64,000 nt of DNA from Arcticimaribacter sp965277835 (GCA_965277835.1 OZ255841.1:1426001-1490000), one strand, 5' to 3'. Numbered from the stretch's first letter, positions 50,925-61,081 are shown. Translations and numbers: made by a program. Notes: generated by a model not told the origin, from the letters alone.

Positions 50925-53471
50925 TTAAAACGTTATTTCAAATCTGGCTTTTATACCATGCTTAGATGAAACTCCTTTAAAAAACGTTCCTGTATTTAGT
51001 CTTCTAACATATTCGATACGTAAGAATTTAGCTATATTTATAAGACCAACCCCTATTTCTGCATAAGGTTCTCCATTCAATTCAACTAGGTTGCCAGGGA
51101 TTTTTAGAAACTTATTATGGTCATCTCTTAAAGTCCCATAGAACATTTTAAATGAGAGAGACTCTCTAACATTAAACTCTGATAAAAAAGGTATTCTATT
51201 AAACAAAATACCGCCGCCGTTAAAGTCAATATGTAAATTGGTATAGAAGTCCGATGAAAAAGAAGTTACATTGAGCAAGTTATAATTAAACCTTGCTAAT
51301 CCAATACTTTGGTTTCCGCTAGAGTTTCTTAGCAATGGGTATGGAACATCGCCATGAATATACCCAATATCTAAATATGTTTTTGCGTGCATAGAACCAA
51401 GTAAAACTTTCTTTTTAACCGCAGCATTAAATCGTGTGTAAAAAGACGTATAATTAATACTATTCTCTGATATTTTATTTTCTCCAATCTCTACTGTTAG
51501 TTGGTATATAGGAATTGGATTTCTATAATAAAACCTAGAAAAGAAATGTTGATCAAAGCTACGGGATTTAGAATATCTTAAATTTAAGATAGCCCCATAA
51601 TTTTGATATGTATTTACATTTATTGAGTTATGATTAAAGGTGTTAAATTCACTAAATTCATTACCAGTGTACCTGTCATAAAACGGTCTAATAAGGTATC
51701 TTGCGTTTTGAGTTACTTCGTGTGTGAATGTTATATCAAAATGCCGTTGTTTTAGTAAATTATAATTTAAATCTTTTGTTCTCGTAAATACACTAAGAAT
51801 ATTTCCACTCCCTTGACTAAATGGGTTTTCGCGCACAAACTCTAAATATCTATCTGGAGTAATAGCTCTATAATCATTAAAATATTTAAAACTTAAAACG
51901 GTTCTTTTCTCTAATGGTAATTTAAACTTCGTTTCAAATCCAAATTTTGCTTCTTTATCTTTAGAGCCATACCCTATATAACCACCTACGGTGAAATTTT
52001 CGTTTACTTTTTCACTTGTTCTCAAAGGTAATGTAACACGTCTGCCTTCAATCCCGTTTCTATAAAAAAGGTCGAAATAAGGGCCTATGTCCACTTTGCC
52101 CAAATTATAATAACCACTTAGAGTCATTCCCCCAAACTTGTCTAAAAATTTAACAAACAGATTATCTTGAATGTTTTCTATACTCTCAATTATTTTCACA
52201 TCTTGGGGGTTTAAGCCTATTTCTAAGCTGTCTCTTTTAATCCCTTTTGGAGTTACTGCTAATGAAGAGGAGGAAATGGTAGATATATTATCTACATCGA
52301 GTTGAAAGTCTAAATAATTTTGATTTTTTTCAATTGAAAAATATTTTATCTCTTTAGAATCCGAAAAAGACAACTTAGTTTTCGATTTTCTTGATTTTAC
52401 AAACCAATTATACTTACTAGCTTTGTGGTATGCAATATCTATTTCAAGACCATTAATAAAATTTACATTAGCCAGGTTTGGTAACGCAGCTTCTATTTCT
52501 GTAAGGGCAAATGTTTCTGATTCTACCCAAAAACTTCCATCAAAAGCTATGCTTTTCTCGTCTTTAGGATAATACCCAAATTTGTAATGTTTTACTCCAT
52601 CAATAAGTGTACTATCTGACAAATAAATTTTATAATAAGACTTATAATCAGATGCTATAGGGCTTTTAAAACTTCTCCCCAAAAAGTCGATATTTTCATC
52701 ATAGAAATTAATGTCTTGTGCAATTCTAAAATTGATAAAATTCTTTACCGTGTTTTTCAGTCGATTTAAAGCACCTTCTTCTATTTTTTCTAATACTTGA
52801 TGCGTCTCAATATTTTTATTTCTATCAACATAATGTTTTATAATTTCTTTTGAAAAGAAAACAGGAAAGGTAAACGTTGAATCTCTTTGAGCAATAAAAG
52901 CATCTTCATTCTTTCTAAATACTCTCTTTTTAATGAAGCTGCTATCCAAATTAGACAAAGAAACCGAGAGAAAAGAAATTTCTTTAAAAGTCTTTTTCTT
53001 GACCGAATGGGGGTCATTCTTTTTCTTGTTTGAAATAATCTGATCTAATAAATACTCTTCATAGGTGCTAAGTCTCTTACTTAAAACTACTTCATTTAAA
53101 GAATTTCCATGCTTTAAATAAATTACACTCTCGTTTTTAAAATCTTTTAGACTAATTGTTTTTGTTTTATAGCCAATAAAACTAAATACAATAGAATCTT
53201 TTCTAGGTTTCCCTGTTGTATATTCTAATTCAAATACTCCTTCTTCATTGGAAACAGTCCCTATAGGTTTTCCTTTAATAAAAACATTCACATAAGGGAT
53301 GGTCGTTCTTTCGTAGTACTCTTTAATAGTTCCATAATGAAAAGACTGAGAATAGACTGACGTTATAGATAAATAAAAACAGAGGCTATAAATAATATGG
53401 ATGAATACTCTTTTACTCACTTTTTGATTTGCTTTTTGAGTTCTTCGTTTTAATTTCAACAAAAAAAACAA
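50925..53471 (-). CDS. DUF5686 outer-membrane protein with carboxypeptidase-like domain
   Basis: A large envelope protein of 848 residues. An internal signal (hydrophobic at about 25-40, 'SVYSQS') precedes a CarboxypepD_reg-like beta-sandwich ('IPYVNVFIKGKPIGTVSNEEGVFEL', about 57-80), then the DUF5686 region and a C-terminal half rich in alternating beta-strands. It ends in an aromatic residue ('KARFEITF'), as in outer-membrane barrels. Function unknown. The gene converges with the GMC small subunit and is not co-transcribed with it. Confidence 0.86.
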   Translation of the reverse strand: MFFLLKLKRRTQKANQKVSKRVFIHIIYSLCFYLSITSVYSQSFHYGTIKEYYERTTIPYVNVFIKGKPIGTVSNEEGVFELEYTTGKPRKDSIVFSFIGYKTKTISLKDFKNESVIYLKHGNSLNEVVLSKRLSTYEEYLLDQIISNKKKNDPHSVKKKTFKEISFLSVSLSNLDSSFIKKRVFRKNEDAFIAQRDSTFTFPVFFSKEIIKHYVDRNKNIETHQVLEKIEEGALNRLKNTVKNFINFRIAQDINFYDENIDFLGRSFKSPIASDYKSYYKIYLSDSTLIDGVKHYKFGYYPKDEKSIAFDGSFWVESETFALTEIEAALPNLANVNFINGLEIDIAYHKASKYNWFVKSRKSKTKLSFSDSKEIKYFSIEKNQNYLDFQLDVDNISTISSSSLAVTPKGIKRDSLEIGLNPQDVKIIESIENIQDNLFVKFLDKFGGMTLSGYYNLGKVDIGPYFDLFYRNGIEGRRVTLPLRTSEKVNENFTVGGYIGYGSKDKEAKFGFETKFKLPLEKRTVLSFKYFNDYRAITPDRYLEFVRENPFSQGSGNILSVFTRTKDLNYNLLKQRHFDITFTHEVTQNARYLIRPFYDRYTGNEFSEFNTFNHNSINVNTYQNYGAILNLRYSKSRSFDQHFFSRFYYRNPIPIYQLTVEIGENKISENSINYTSFYTRFNAAVKKKVLLGSMHAKTYLDIGYIHGDVPYPLLRNSSGNQSIGLARFNYNLLNVTSFSSDFYTNLHIDFNGGGILFNRIPFLSEFNVRESLSFKMFYGTLRDDHNKFLKIPGNLVELNGEPYAEIGVGLINIAKFLRIEYVRRLNTGTFFKGVSSKHGIKARFEITF

Positions 53472-53550
53472 GTGATTTAGTGAAAACTCCTAATACGAAG
53501 CATTCTAAAGTATATAGCTTAAACATAAAAGAGGAAAGTTGATAGCCCAT

Positions 53551-54033
53551 TTATAAAGTTCTCAAGTATTCTGCAATTGCCCGTGCTTCGTCTTCGCTTA
53601 TATTTTGATCTATCATCATTGTATTATTATATTCTTTTAGAAGAGCAATCGCTATAGGATCTTTTTTAAGCATTTCGGTAGGATTTAAAATAATATTCAT
53701 TACCCATTCCGGAGAACGTCTTTCATATATACCATCCATCCCTGGACCTATAAGCTTTCCTTTTTCTTTGTGGCATGCAGTACATTTTGCTTTAAATGCA
53801 GCGGCGCCTTTAGCAACCATTTCGGTATTAATTTTATCATCAAAACTAATAGAGGTTATTGGACCAATACCTTTATTAGATAAATCAACTGGAATTGCTT
53901 CTTTTTTTGTCTTACTTACTTCTTTCTTTTCTTTTTTAGTTCGATTGTATTCAAATCCTTTCTTCTTTTTCTCTCCTTCGCCTGCACAAGAACTTAAAAT
54001 AATTAAAACAAGAATTAGGCTAAGTTTTTTCAT
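53551..54033 (-). CDS. Cytochrome c lipoprotein
   Basis: A class I cytochrome c of 160 residues anchored by a lipobox ('IILSSCAG', Cys about 16). After a Lys-rich linker the haem motif CTACH (CxxCH) lies at about 95, with 'GKLIGPGMDGIYERR' and a Met ligand probably in 'NNTMMIDQNISEDEARAIAEYL'. It would carry electrons in the periplasm or at the membrane. The GMC dehydrogenase 3 kb away is a possible donor, since related dehydrogenases use cytochrome c, but the link is only by proximity. Confidence 0.9.
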   Translation of the reverse strand: MKKLSLILVLIILSSCAGEGEKKKKGFEYNRTKKEKKEVSKTKKEAIPVDLSNKGIGPITSISFDDKINTEMVAKGAAAFKAKCTACHKEKGKLIGPGMDGIYERRSPEWVMNIILNPTEMLKKDPIAIALLKEYNNTMMIDQNISEDEARAIAEYLRTL

Positions 54034-54194
54034 GTGATTTTTGTTTTTAAAGTTAATAAATTTAACTAGAATTTTACAATTTCATTTGCTGTTTAACAAA
54101 GTATATAAATATATTGGTGTTTAATTATGATGATATAAGAACGTTTAATTTTTAGTTCAGTAAAAGTATAACAAATACATTATATATAGGTAAA

Positions 54195-55277
54195 TTATAA
54201 CATTGTAAATACACGTCCGTCAAAAGTATAGAACGCTTTCATTAAATCAGCTGTCATACAGGAGTGTACAGGTAAAACCCAAAGAACATCCCCTACTTTA
54301 TAATTATTTATGTATTCTTCAGCTACCGAAACAATCCCATGTTCTTGTGAAAGGCTCTTAAGGAAAATTTGGGGGATAATTGCTCCCCAACTCTCATCGC
54401 TTTTTTCTACAACGCGCCCAAAAATAACCCCGTCATTAGGATCTTCTAAATAATCTTTGGAGAAATGAATTCCTCCTCCATAAATTACTATCTCGTTTCT
54501 GTCTTTATGTATAGCAACGATAGGGCATGCCATTGCTACTGCAATTTCATCAACATTGTTAGAGCCAATAATGCTTTGAGTAAGATCGTAAAACACAAAG
54601 TTCCCAGGGCGTATTTCATCAATCCCTTCAAAATTTTCAGACACACTACAGCTTGGAGTATCTCCAGCAGAAAGAATTAGGTTGGGATATTGTTCTATAT
54701 AATGTGTTTTTAATTCTAATAAAACGTCTTTACTCTCTAAGTGCGCCGTTTCAATCTCTTCTATAGATCGGCTTTTATAAGTGTGTCCTGCATGTCCTAA
54801 AAAACCTATAAAATTTGTTGTTGCATTAGCCTCTACTCTTTCAAGAATATTATTAATTAATGTTTTGTTATTTGAATTGATACCCGTTCGGTGGGTTCCA
54901 ACATCTATTTTTATAAACACCCCAACAGGTGATTCGAGATGTTTTTCCAAAAAAGAAATTACTTCAATATTCTCTATACAAAGATTCAGTTGAATTTTTT
55001 TTGCTAAATCATTTATCGTTTTAATTTCTAAAATATTTGTAGGAAAAGCAACCGTAATATCATTCCATTCTTGAGCAAAATATGCTGCCATTTTTAAAGA
55101 AGAAACCGTTATTTTAGAAATCCCCTTTTCTTTAAACCAGTTGCCTACTTGTAGAGATTGATGTGTTTTGAAATGGGGACGGAGTTCAAGTTGATGTCGT
55201 TTTGCTTTAGACACCATTTTAGATATATTTCGTTTACATCGAGTTTCATCTAAAAATAAAGTTGGTACACTTATCAT
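54195..55277 (-). CDS. D-threonine aldolase/D-serine dehydratase-like PLP enzyme
   Basis: A fold-type III PLP enzyme. The PLP Lys lies in 'LRPHFKTHQSLQVG' (about 37), the alanine-racemase-like barrel follows, and the C-terminal D-serine dehydratase-like domain ends with the metal-binding 'VLPVHSCMTADLM' (His and Cys). The family includes D-threonine aldolases and D-serine dehydratases; the substrate is a D-hydroxy amino acid, but which one is not readable. At 360 residues it is complete. It is a single gene. Confidence 0.88.
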   Translation of the reverse strand: MISVPTLFLDETRCKRNISKMVSKAKRHQLELRPHFKTHQSLQVGNWFKEKGISKITVSSLKMAAYFAQEWNDITVAFPTNILEIKTINDLAKKIQLNLCIENIEVISFLEKHLESPVGVFIKIDVGTHRTGINSNNKTLINNILERVEANATTNFIGFLGHAGHTYKSRSIEEIETAHLESKDVLLELKTHYIEQYPNLILSAGDTPSCSVSENFEGIDEIRPGNFVFYDLTQSIIGSNNVDEIAVAMACPIVAIHKDRNEIVIYGGGIHFSKDYLEDPNDGVIFGRVVEKSDESWGAIIPQIFLKSLSQEHGIVSVAEEYINNYKVGDVLWVLPVHSCMTADLMKAFYTFDGRVFTML

Positions 55278-55335
55278 TAATTTATTATATTTTGCTTTTT
55301 AGAATATTTCTCCAAAAATAATGTTTCTTTATCTA

Positions 55336-56517
55336 TCATTTCTTTCTAAAAACTATTGCTGAAGCACCTCCGCCACCATTACAAATTGCGGCTGCACCTA
55401 TTTTTTTATTATGGTGCTGCATTGCATTAAGTAAAGTTACAATAATCCGAGCACCCGAACACCCTAATGGATGCCCTAAAGAAACTGCACCCCCATGAAC
55501 ATTTACTTTCTTAGCGTCAATCCCTAGCGTTTTTATATTAACTAATCCAACTACAGAAAAAGCCTCGTTGAGTTCTAATAATTCTATATCATTTATATTT
55601 ATTTGTGCTTTTGCTAATGCCTTGGGTAAAGCCTTTGCCGGAGCAGTAGTAAACCATTGGGGCTCATGAGCAGCATCAGCATACCCCTCAATATAAGCTA
55701 GTGGAGTTAATCCTAGTGTTTTGGCTTTATTTTCGGACATAAGTACAAGTGCTGCTGCACCATCGTTTATAGTAGATGCATTAGCCGCAGTAACAGTACC
55801 ATCTTTGGTAAATGCAGGACGAAGGTTCGGGATTTTTTCTAACATTACATTAGTATATTCTTCATCAACAGTAATTATTTTATCTTCTCCTCTTCGTTGT
55901 GGAACGGCTACAGGAACAATTTCATTATGCATAACACCACTTTCCCAAGCAGTATTGCTTCTTCGATACGATTCTATCGCAAAAGTATCTTGTTCTTTTC
56001 TCGAAATATTATGTTCTGTTGCTGTTGCATCAGCATAAACTCCCATAGCTTGTTTATCAAACGCATCAACTAAACCATCTTTTTGCATTATATCCTCTAG
56101 TTTCGCTCCGCCAAATTTTACTCCAACCCTCATCTCTACTACATGAGGTGCAAGACTCATATTCTCCATGCCTCCTGCAACGACAATATCAGTGTCACCA
56201 AGAGCTATTGATTGAGCTGCCAACATTACGGTTTTCATTCCAGAAGAACACACTTTATTAACCGTAGTACAAGGTACAGTATCAGGAATTTTTGCAAAGA
56301 GTGCCGCTTGCCGAGCAGGCGCTTGACCAACTCCTGCTGACAATACATTCCCCATAAAAACCTCATCTACCTGAGAGGGATTTAACCCAATAGCATCTAA
56401 TGCCCCTTCAATTGCTATTGCTCCCAACCTAGGTGCAGGAACAGTTGATAAGCCTCCCATAAATGTTCCAATAGGAGTTCTCTTTGCAGACACAATTACA
56501 ACTTTATTCTTATCCAT
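55336..56517 (-). CDS. Acetyl-CoA C-acetyltransferase (thiolase)
   Basis: Condenses or cleaves acetoacetyl-CoA. The nucleophile Cys is in 'TTVNKVCSSGMKT' (about 89), with 'GGMENMSLAPH', 'LNEAFSVVGL', 'HPLGCSGAR' (second Cys/His) and 'CNGGGGASA' completing the thiolase signatures. At 393 residues it is full length and of the biosynthetic/degradative acetoacetyl-CoA type. It lies alone, with no fadB-type partner adjacent. Confidence 0.96.
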   Translation of the reverse strand: MDKNKVVIVSAKRTPIGTFMGGLSTVPAPRLGAIAIEGALDAIGLNPSQVDEVFMGNVLSAGVGQAPARQAALFAKIPDTVPCTTVNKVCSSGMKTVMLAAQSIALGDTDIVVAGGMENMSLAPHVVEMRVGVKFGGAKLEDIMQKDGLVDAFDKQAMGVYADATATEHNISRKEQDTFAIESYRRSNTAWESGVMHNEIVPVAVPQRRGEDKIITVDEEYTNVMLEKIPNLRPAFTKDGTVTAANASTINDGAAALVLMSENKAKTLGLTPLAYIEGYADAAHEPQWFTTAPAKALPKALAKAQININDIELLELNEAFSVVGLVNIKTLGIDAKKVNVHGGAVSLGHPLGCSGARIIVTLLNAMQHHNKKIGAAAICNGGGGASAIVFRKK

Positions 56518-56696
56518 AATTAATGTTTTTTAGACTTTAAAAATATCCTTGTTATTAAACACATCAAACTTAAATATTAAAATAAAATTACTCTTAAAAA
56601 TATATTGAAACCCTAAATACTTAAATATATGTCAAAGTATTAATTTTAATGTAAAATTTTTAATATTTTGGCTCATATAACCTAAATTTTGAATTT

Positions 56697-58010
56697 ATGA
56701 AAGATTACCTAATATATCTTGTTTTAAGCTTGTTTTTTGTTAATCTTGAAGCGCAAGAAGTTACATTTGTTGAATATGACTTAGATAACGGTCTTCATGT
56801 AATTCTTCATCAAGACAATCGTGCTCCTGTAGTTACTACCTCTGTCCTATATCATGTAGGAGCTAAAGATGAGTTAGAAGATCGTACCGGCTTTGCTCAT
56901 TTTTTTGAACACCTTTTATTTGAAGGCACTAAAAATATTGAGCGAGGAGAATGGTTTAGTATTGTGTCTTCGAACGGAGGTAAAAACAATGCATTTACCA
57001 ACGATGATTATACATACTATTACGAAGTTTTCCCTTCGAATAATTTAGAGTTAGGGCTTTGGTTAGAGTCAGAGCGTATGTTACACCCTGTCATTAATAA
57101 AATTGGGGTTGATACTCAAAATGAAGTAGTTAAAGAAGAAAAAAGGCTACGCGTTGATAATAACCCTTATGGGAAGTTTTTTGAAAATGTAAAAAAACAT
57201 CTCTTTGTAAATCATCCTTATAAGCATACTACCATCGGAGAAATGGCTCATTTAGATGCCGCTTCATTAGACGAATTCTTGGCATTTAATAAAAAGTACT
57301 ATGTGCCTAACAATGCCACCCTAGTAGTTGCTGGAGATATTCAAATTGACGCTACTAAAAAAATGATTGCAGATTATTTCGGTGATATTCCCAGAGGAAA
57401 TGATATTGAACGCGTTAATATTAAAGAAGACCCTATTGTAGCTGCCATTAAAGAGAAAGCGTACGACCCCAATATTCAAATACCTGCTGTAGTTGCCGCA
57501 TATAGAACGCCCGCTGTTAAAACACGAGATTCAAAAGTATTAGATATGATTTCGAGCTACCTTAGTAGTGGAAAGTCTTCAAAACTCTATAGAAAAATGG
57601 TAGATGAAAAGAAAATGGCTCTCCAAGTAGGTGCCTTTAATATTAGCCAAGAAGACTATGGGATATATGTTATTTATGGATTACCTCTAGGCGAAAATTC
57701 ACTCGAAAGTTTAATTGAAGAAATTAATGAAGAAGTAAATAAAATTCAAAACGAACTTATTTCTGAAAAAGATTATCAAAAACTTCAAAACAAATTTGAG
57801 GCAAATTTTGTGGATTCTAACGCATCTATTCAAGGGATTGCAAATTCACTTGCAGAGTATTATGCTATTCATAATGACACTAATTTAATAAATTCTGAAA
57901 TTGATGTTTATCGATCAATTACGCGAGAAGAAATACAGCAAGTAGCCCAAAAATATTTAAATTCAACCCAGCGATTAATCCTCGATTACCTTCCTGAGCC
58001 TTCTAAATAA
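56697..58010 (+). CDS. M16 zinc peptidase, catalytic subunit
   Basis: A periplasmic pitrilysin/processing-peptidase-like enzyme with a signal peptide (about 1-19). The inverted zinc motif HFFEH occupies residues 68-72 and the distal Glu lies in 'NEVVKEEKRLR'. It has 437 residues, one half of an M16 clamshell. The partner half is the next gene, 15 bp downstream, which lacks the zinc motif. Together they should form a heterodimer like the mitochondrial processing peptidase, cutting short peptides in the envelope. Confidence 0.94.
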   Translation: MKDYLIYLVLSLFFVNLEAQEVTFVEYDLDNGLHVILHQDNRAPVVTTSVLYHVGAKDELEDRTGFAHFFEHLLFEGTKNIERGEWFSIVSSNGGKNNAFTNDDYTYYYEVFPSNNLELGLWLESERMLHPVINKIGVDTQNEVVKEEKRLRVDNNPYGKFFENVKKHLFVNHPYKHTTIGEMAHLDAASLDEFLAFNKKYYVPNNATLVVAGDIQIDATKKMIADYFGDIPRGNDIERVNIKEDPIVAAIKEKAYDPNIQIPAVVAAYRTPAVKTRDSKVLDMISSYLSSGKSSKLYRKMVDEKKMALQVGAFNISQEDYGIYVIYGLPLGENSLESLIEEINEEVNKIQNELISEKDYQKLQNKFEANFVDSNASIQGIANSLAEYYAIHNDTNLINSEIDVYRSITREEIQQVAQKYLNSTQRLILDYLPEPSK

Positions 58011-58025
58011 TAAATCATATTAAAA

Positions 58026-60095
58026 ATGAAAAAAATAATACTCCTCTATATTGCATTGTTAGGTTTTTCGAGTTTGACCGCTCAAATAGACCGTAGTATA
58101 CAACCAAAACCAGGTCCTGCTCCAGAAATTAAACTAGAAGACCCTCAACAATTTACCCTTAAAAACGGAATGACTGTTATGGTCGTCGAAAACCGAAAAC
58201 TCCCAAGAGTATCTGCTCGTTTAATCATTGACAATTCCCCTGTGTTTGAAGGAGAATTAGCAGGGGTTAATCAACTACTAGGGAGTATGCTAGGTAAAGG
58301 ATCGACTAATATTTCTAAAAACAACTTTGAAGAAGAAATCGATTATATGGGTGCCTCTGTTAATTTTGGTTCTTCTAGCGCTTCTGCTCAATCATTGTCT
58401 AGATACTTTCCACGAGTATTAGAACTTATGGTAGATGGTATGCTTAATCCAAATTTTTTGGAAGAAGAATTTGAAAAAGAAAAAGACAAATTAATTGAAG
58501 GAATAAAAGCACAAGAAAAAAATGTTTCTGCTACTGCAAATCGGGTTGAAAATTTAATAACATATGGCAGAAAACATCCATTTGGAGAATTTATAAAAAT
58601 AGAAACTATTGAAAATGTAAAACTAGAAGATGTCAAAAGCTATTATAATTCAAATTTTAATCCAAAAAACGCATACCTCGTAATAGTAGGAGACGTTGAT
58701 TTTAAAACTATAAAAAAACAAGTTACATCATTGTTTAACAAATGGGATAGACCCACACCCTCTGTATATAAGTTTGACGCAGCAAAAAATAGTGACGAAC
58801 TAGAAATTCATTTTACGGAAATGGACAATGCTGTACAGTCAGAAGTCTCTATTGCTTTTACTAATGCTGTAAAAAGAACAGACCCCGATTACTTTGCTAT
58901 GCTTTTAGCAAATAGTATACTAGGAGGAGGCGCCCAAGCACGTTTGTTTTTAAATCTAAGAGAAGACAAAGGCTACACTTATGGCTCTTACTCGAATTTT
59001 TCTGTTAACAAATATAGACGTGCACGTGTTAGAGCCTCTGCCAGCGTTCGAAATGCTGTTACAGATAGTTCAGTGGTTGAATTAGTTAAAGAGTTTGAAA
59101 AAATAAGAACCGAAAAAGCAACAAAAGAAGAATTAGATAAAGCAAAAGCAACTTATGTGGGCAATTTTGTGTTAGCATTAGAAAACCCTCAAACAATCGC
59201 TCAATATGCTTTAAACATACAAACAGAAAATCTACCTCCCGATTTTTATAAAACTTTTTTACAAAAGATTAACGCCGTAACTATTGATGATGTTCTAAGG
59301 GTTAGTGAAAAATATTTCACCATTAATAACGCTCGTATTTTTGTGACAGGTAAGGGGAGCGAAGTGCTAGAGACGTTAGAAAAAATTAAGCCTCTTGGAG
59401 TTTCTTTGAAAACCTATTATTATGATAAATACGGCACTCCTATTGAGCGTCCTGATTATTCTAGCAAAGTGCCCGAAGGCGTTACTGCTAAAAGTATTAT
59501 AAATGGTTATCTTGATGCAATTGGAGGGATTGAAAAACTAAAAGCCATTTCCTCGAAAAAAGAAAGCCTTAAAGGAGAAATGCAGGGACTAGAATTAGAT
59601 GTTACATCGTATAAAACAGACCAAGAGCAATATGCTTTAACTGTCAGTTATTTGGGTAACTTATTACAAAAACAAGTCCTTAATAAGGATAAAGGTTATG
59701 AAGAAGTACAAGGTCAAAAAAACGAAATGACTAATGAACGTTTAGAAGACGCACGACAAGATAGCGCCATCTTTCTTGAATTAGAGCTTGATTTAACAAA
59801 TGTAAGTGTGCGCTCGGCAAATATTAACGGAGTAGCTACATATCAATTAGTGATTTCTGATAAAAAATCCCTCTTCTACGATCAAAATACATTTTTAAAA
59901 CTTAAATCTACAGCAATAAAAGAAGGCCCTGGAGGGCAAGTGTTAAACCAAGACGTTTTTTATGAAGACTATAAAGAGGTTAATGGTATTTTATTTCCAC
60001 ATAAAATTATGCAAGTAGCAGGGGAACAGCAAATCAGCTTTATAACAAAATCAATTGACCTTAATGTAGAAATTGATAGTACAGTTTTTAACTAA
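58026..60095 (+). CDS. M16-family inactive subunit with C-terminal extension
   Basis: A signal peptide (about 1-19) is followed by an M16 fold. The position of HxxEH is occupied by 'VNQLLGSMLGKGSTN' (about 81-95), so it cannot bind zinc. The substrate-binding 'RLFLNLREDKGYTYG' of the R/Y pair is kept. Beyond residue about 480 an extra domain of some 200 residues ('INGYLDAIGGIEKLKAI' onward) resembles LolA-like outer-membrane-sorting folds. It pairs with the catalytic subunit 15 bp upstream and ends at a strong terminator. Confidence 0.9.
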   Translation: MKKIILLYIALLGFSSLTAQIDRSIQPKPGPAPEIKLEDPQQFTLKNGMTVMVVENRKLPRVSARLIIDNSPVFEGELAGVNQLLGSMLGKGSTNISKNNFEEEIDYMGASVNFGSSSASAQSLSRYFPRVLELMVDGMLNPNFLEEEFEKEKDKLIEGIKAQEKNVSATANRVENLITYGRKHPFGEFIKIETIENVKLEDVKSYYNSNFNPKNAYLVIVGDVDFKTIKKQVTSLFNKWDRPTPSVYKFDAAKNSDELEIHFTEMDNAVQSEVSIAFTNAVKRTDPDYFAMLLANSILGGGAQARLFLNLREDKGYTYGSYSNFSVNKYRRARVRASASVRNAVTDSSVVELVKEFEKIRTEKATKEELDKAKATYVGNFVLALENPQTIAQYALNIQTENLPPDFYKTFLQKINAVTIDDVLRVSEKYFTINNARIFVTGKGSEVLETLEKIKPLGVSLKTYYYDKYGTPIERPDYSSKVPEGVTAKSIINGYLDAIGGIEKLKAISSKKESLKGEMQGLELDVTSYKTDQEQYALTVSYLGNLLQKQVLNKDKGYEEVQGQKNEMTNERLEDARQDSAIFLELELDLTNVSVRSANINGVATYQLVISDKKSLFYDQNTFLKLKSTAIKEGPGGQVLNQDVFYEDYKEVNGILFPHKIMQVAGEQQISFITKSIDLNVEIDSTVFN

Positions 60096-60115
60096 AGCTA
60101 TCCCTATAATTTTTT

Positions 60116-60147
60116 AAAAAAGCATCTTATTTAAGGTGCTTTTTTTT
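60116..60147. terminator. Terminator shared by M16 operon and EamA gene
   Basis: AGCATCTT (60121-60128) and AAGGTGCT (60133-60140) pair through a 4-nt loop, with one U-G pair. A5 on the left and T8 on the right lengthen the stem. The right half lies inside the last codons of the convergent EamA gene (stop 60131-60133). Confidence 0.85.
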
Positions 60148-61009
60148 GTCCCAAATATACCCCACTCATAATTAAAAAAGCTGCTATCAATTGCATTCCT
60201 CCAAAAGATTCTCCATCGGAGATACCCCACATAATGGCTACTACAGGTAACAAATAAGTAATTGAAATAGCAAAAACAGCCGAAGAAATACTTAATAATT
60301 TATTAAACATAACTTTTGCAATTGCCGTCCCAAATAAGGCTAAAATTAAAACATAGGTCAAAGACAACAAAATTGTATCGTCTTCATAAAAACCAGTCCA
60401 ATTAAATTTTGAAAACGCCAAAATTAAAATTGCTGGCGGCGCAATTACTACAAAATTGCCCAAAGCTATTGCCATAGGAGAAACATTGGAGAGTTTGTTT
60501 TTAATCATATTGACATTTACTCCATAAAAAATTGAAGAGAGAACTACCAACAGAGAGTACCTTGGGTCTCCAGTGCTGTTAAACGAGAATTCTTGTACAA
60601 CTAATAAAACTGTACCTAAAAAGCCTAACAAAACACCTATAATTTGCTTTTTAGATATCATTACCTTAAAAAGATAAAAAGCAAATATCAATGTGAAAAT
60701 AGGGGTTAGCCCGTTGAGTGCCGCAGCTACAGAACTATCCACCTTAGTCTCGGCAAAAGCAAACAAAAAACTAGGGAAAAAGGTTCCATAAAAGCCCGTA
60801 TAGGCAATCCATTTCCATTGTTCCCTTGTTAAATTTTTTAGTGTTTTTGCCCCAAAAATTAAAAGAATAACTGTTGTAAATAAAATACGAATAGATCCTA
60901 ACTGAAGCGGCGTAAGTCCAACCAGTCCTTTTTTAATAAGTATATACGAACTCCCCCAAATAATAGAAAGTACTATTAAATAAAACCATTTTTTAAATAC
61001 TACTGACAT
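60131..61009 (-). CDS. EamA-family (DMT) transporter
   Basis: A drug/metabolite transporter of 292 residues with ten predicted helices in two EamA repeats. The first starts 'LIVLSIIWGSSYILIKKGLVGL' (core 'WGSSYILIKKGL'), the second near residue 150 ('GDPRYSLLVVLSSIFYGVNV'). Substrate unknown; relatives export amino acids or metabolites. Its last codons (GQKKAP) are part of the terminator stem used by the M16 operon. Confidence 0.9.
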   Translation of the reverse strand: MSVVFKKWFYLIVLSIIWGSSYILIKKGLVGLTPLQLGSIRILFTTVILLIFGAKTLKNLTREQWKWIAYTGFYGTFFPSFLFAFAETKVDSSVAAALNGLTPIFTLIFAFYLFKVMISKKQIIGVLLGFLGTVLLVVQEFSFNSTGDPRYSLLVVLSSIFYGVNVNMIKNKLSNVSPMAIALGNFVVIAPPAILILAFSKFNWTGFYEDDTILLSLTYVLILALFGTAIAKVMFNKLLSISSAVFAISITYLLPVVAIMWGISDGESFGGMQLIAAFLIMSGVYLGQKKAP

Positions 61010-61081
61010 TCATAAATTTTTACAAAAGTGCTGCTTTTATAGAATATATTCGTACTAAATTATTATTTTCGACAAAAAAAT

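Noticed and set aside
55721..56038. 105-codon plus-strand open frame
   Set aside because: It is antisense to the thiolase gene and shows no family features.
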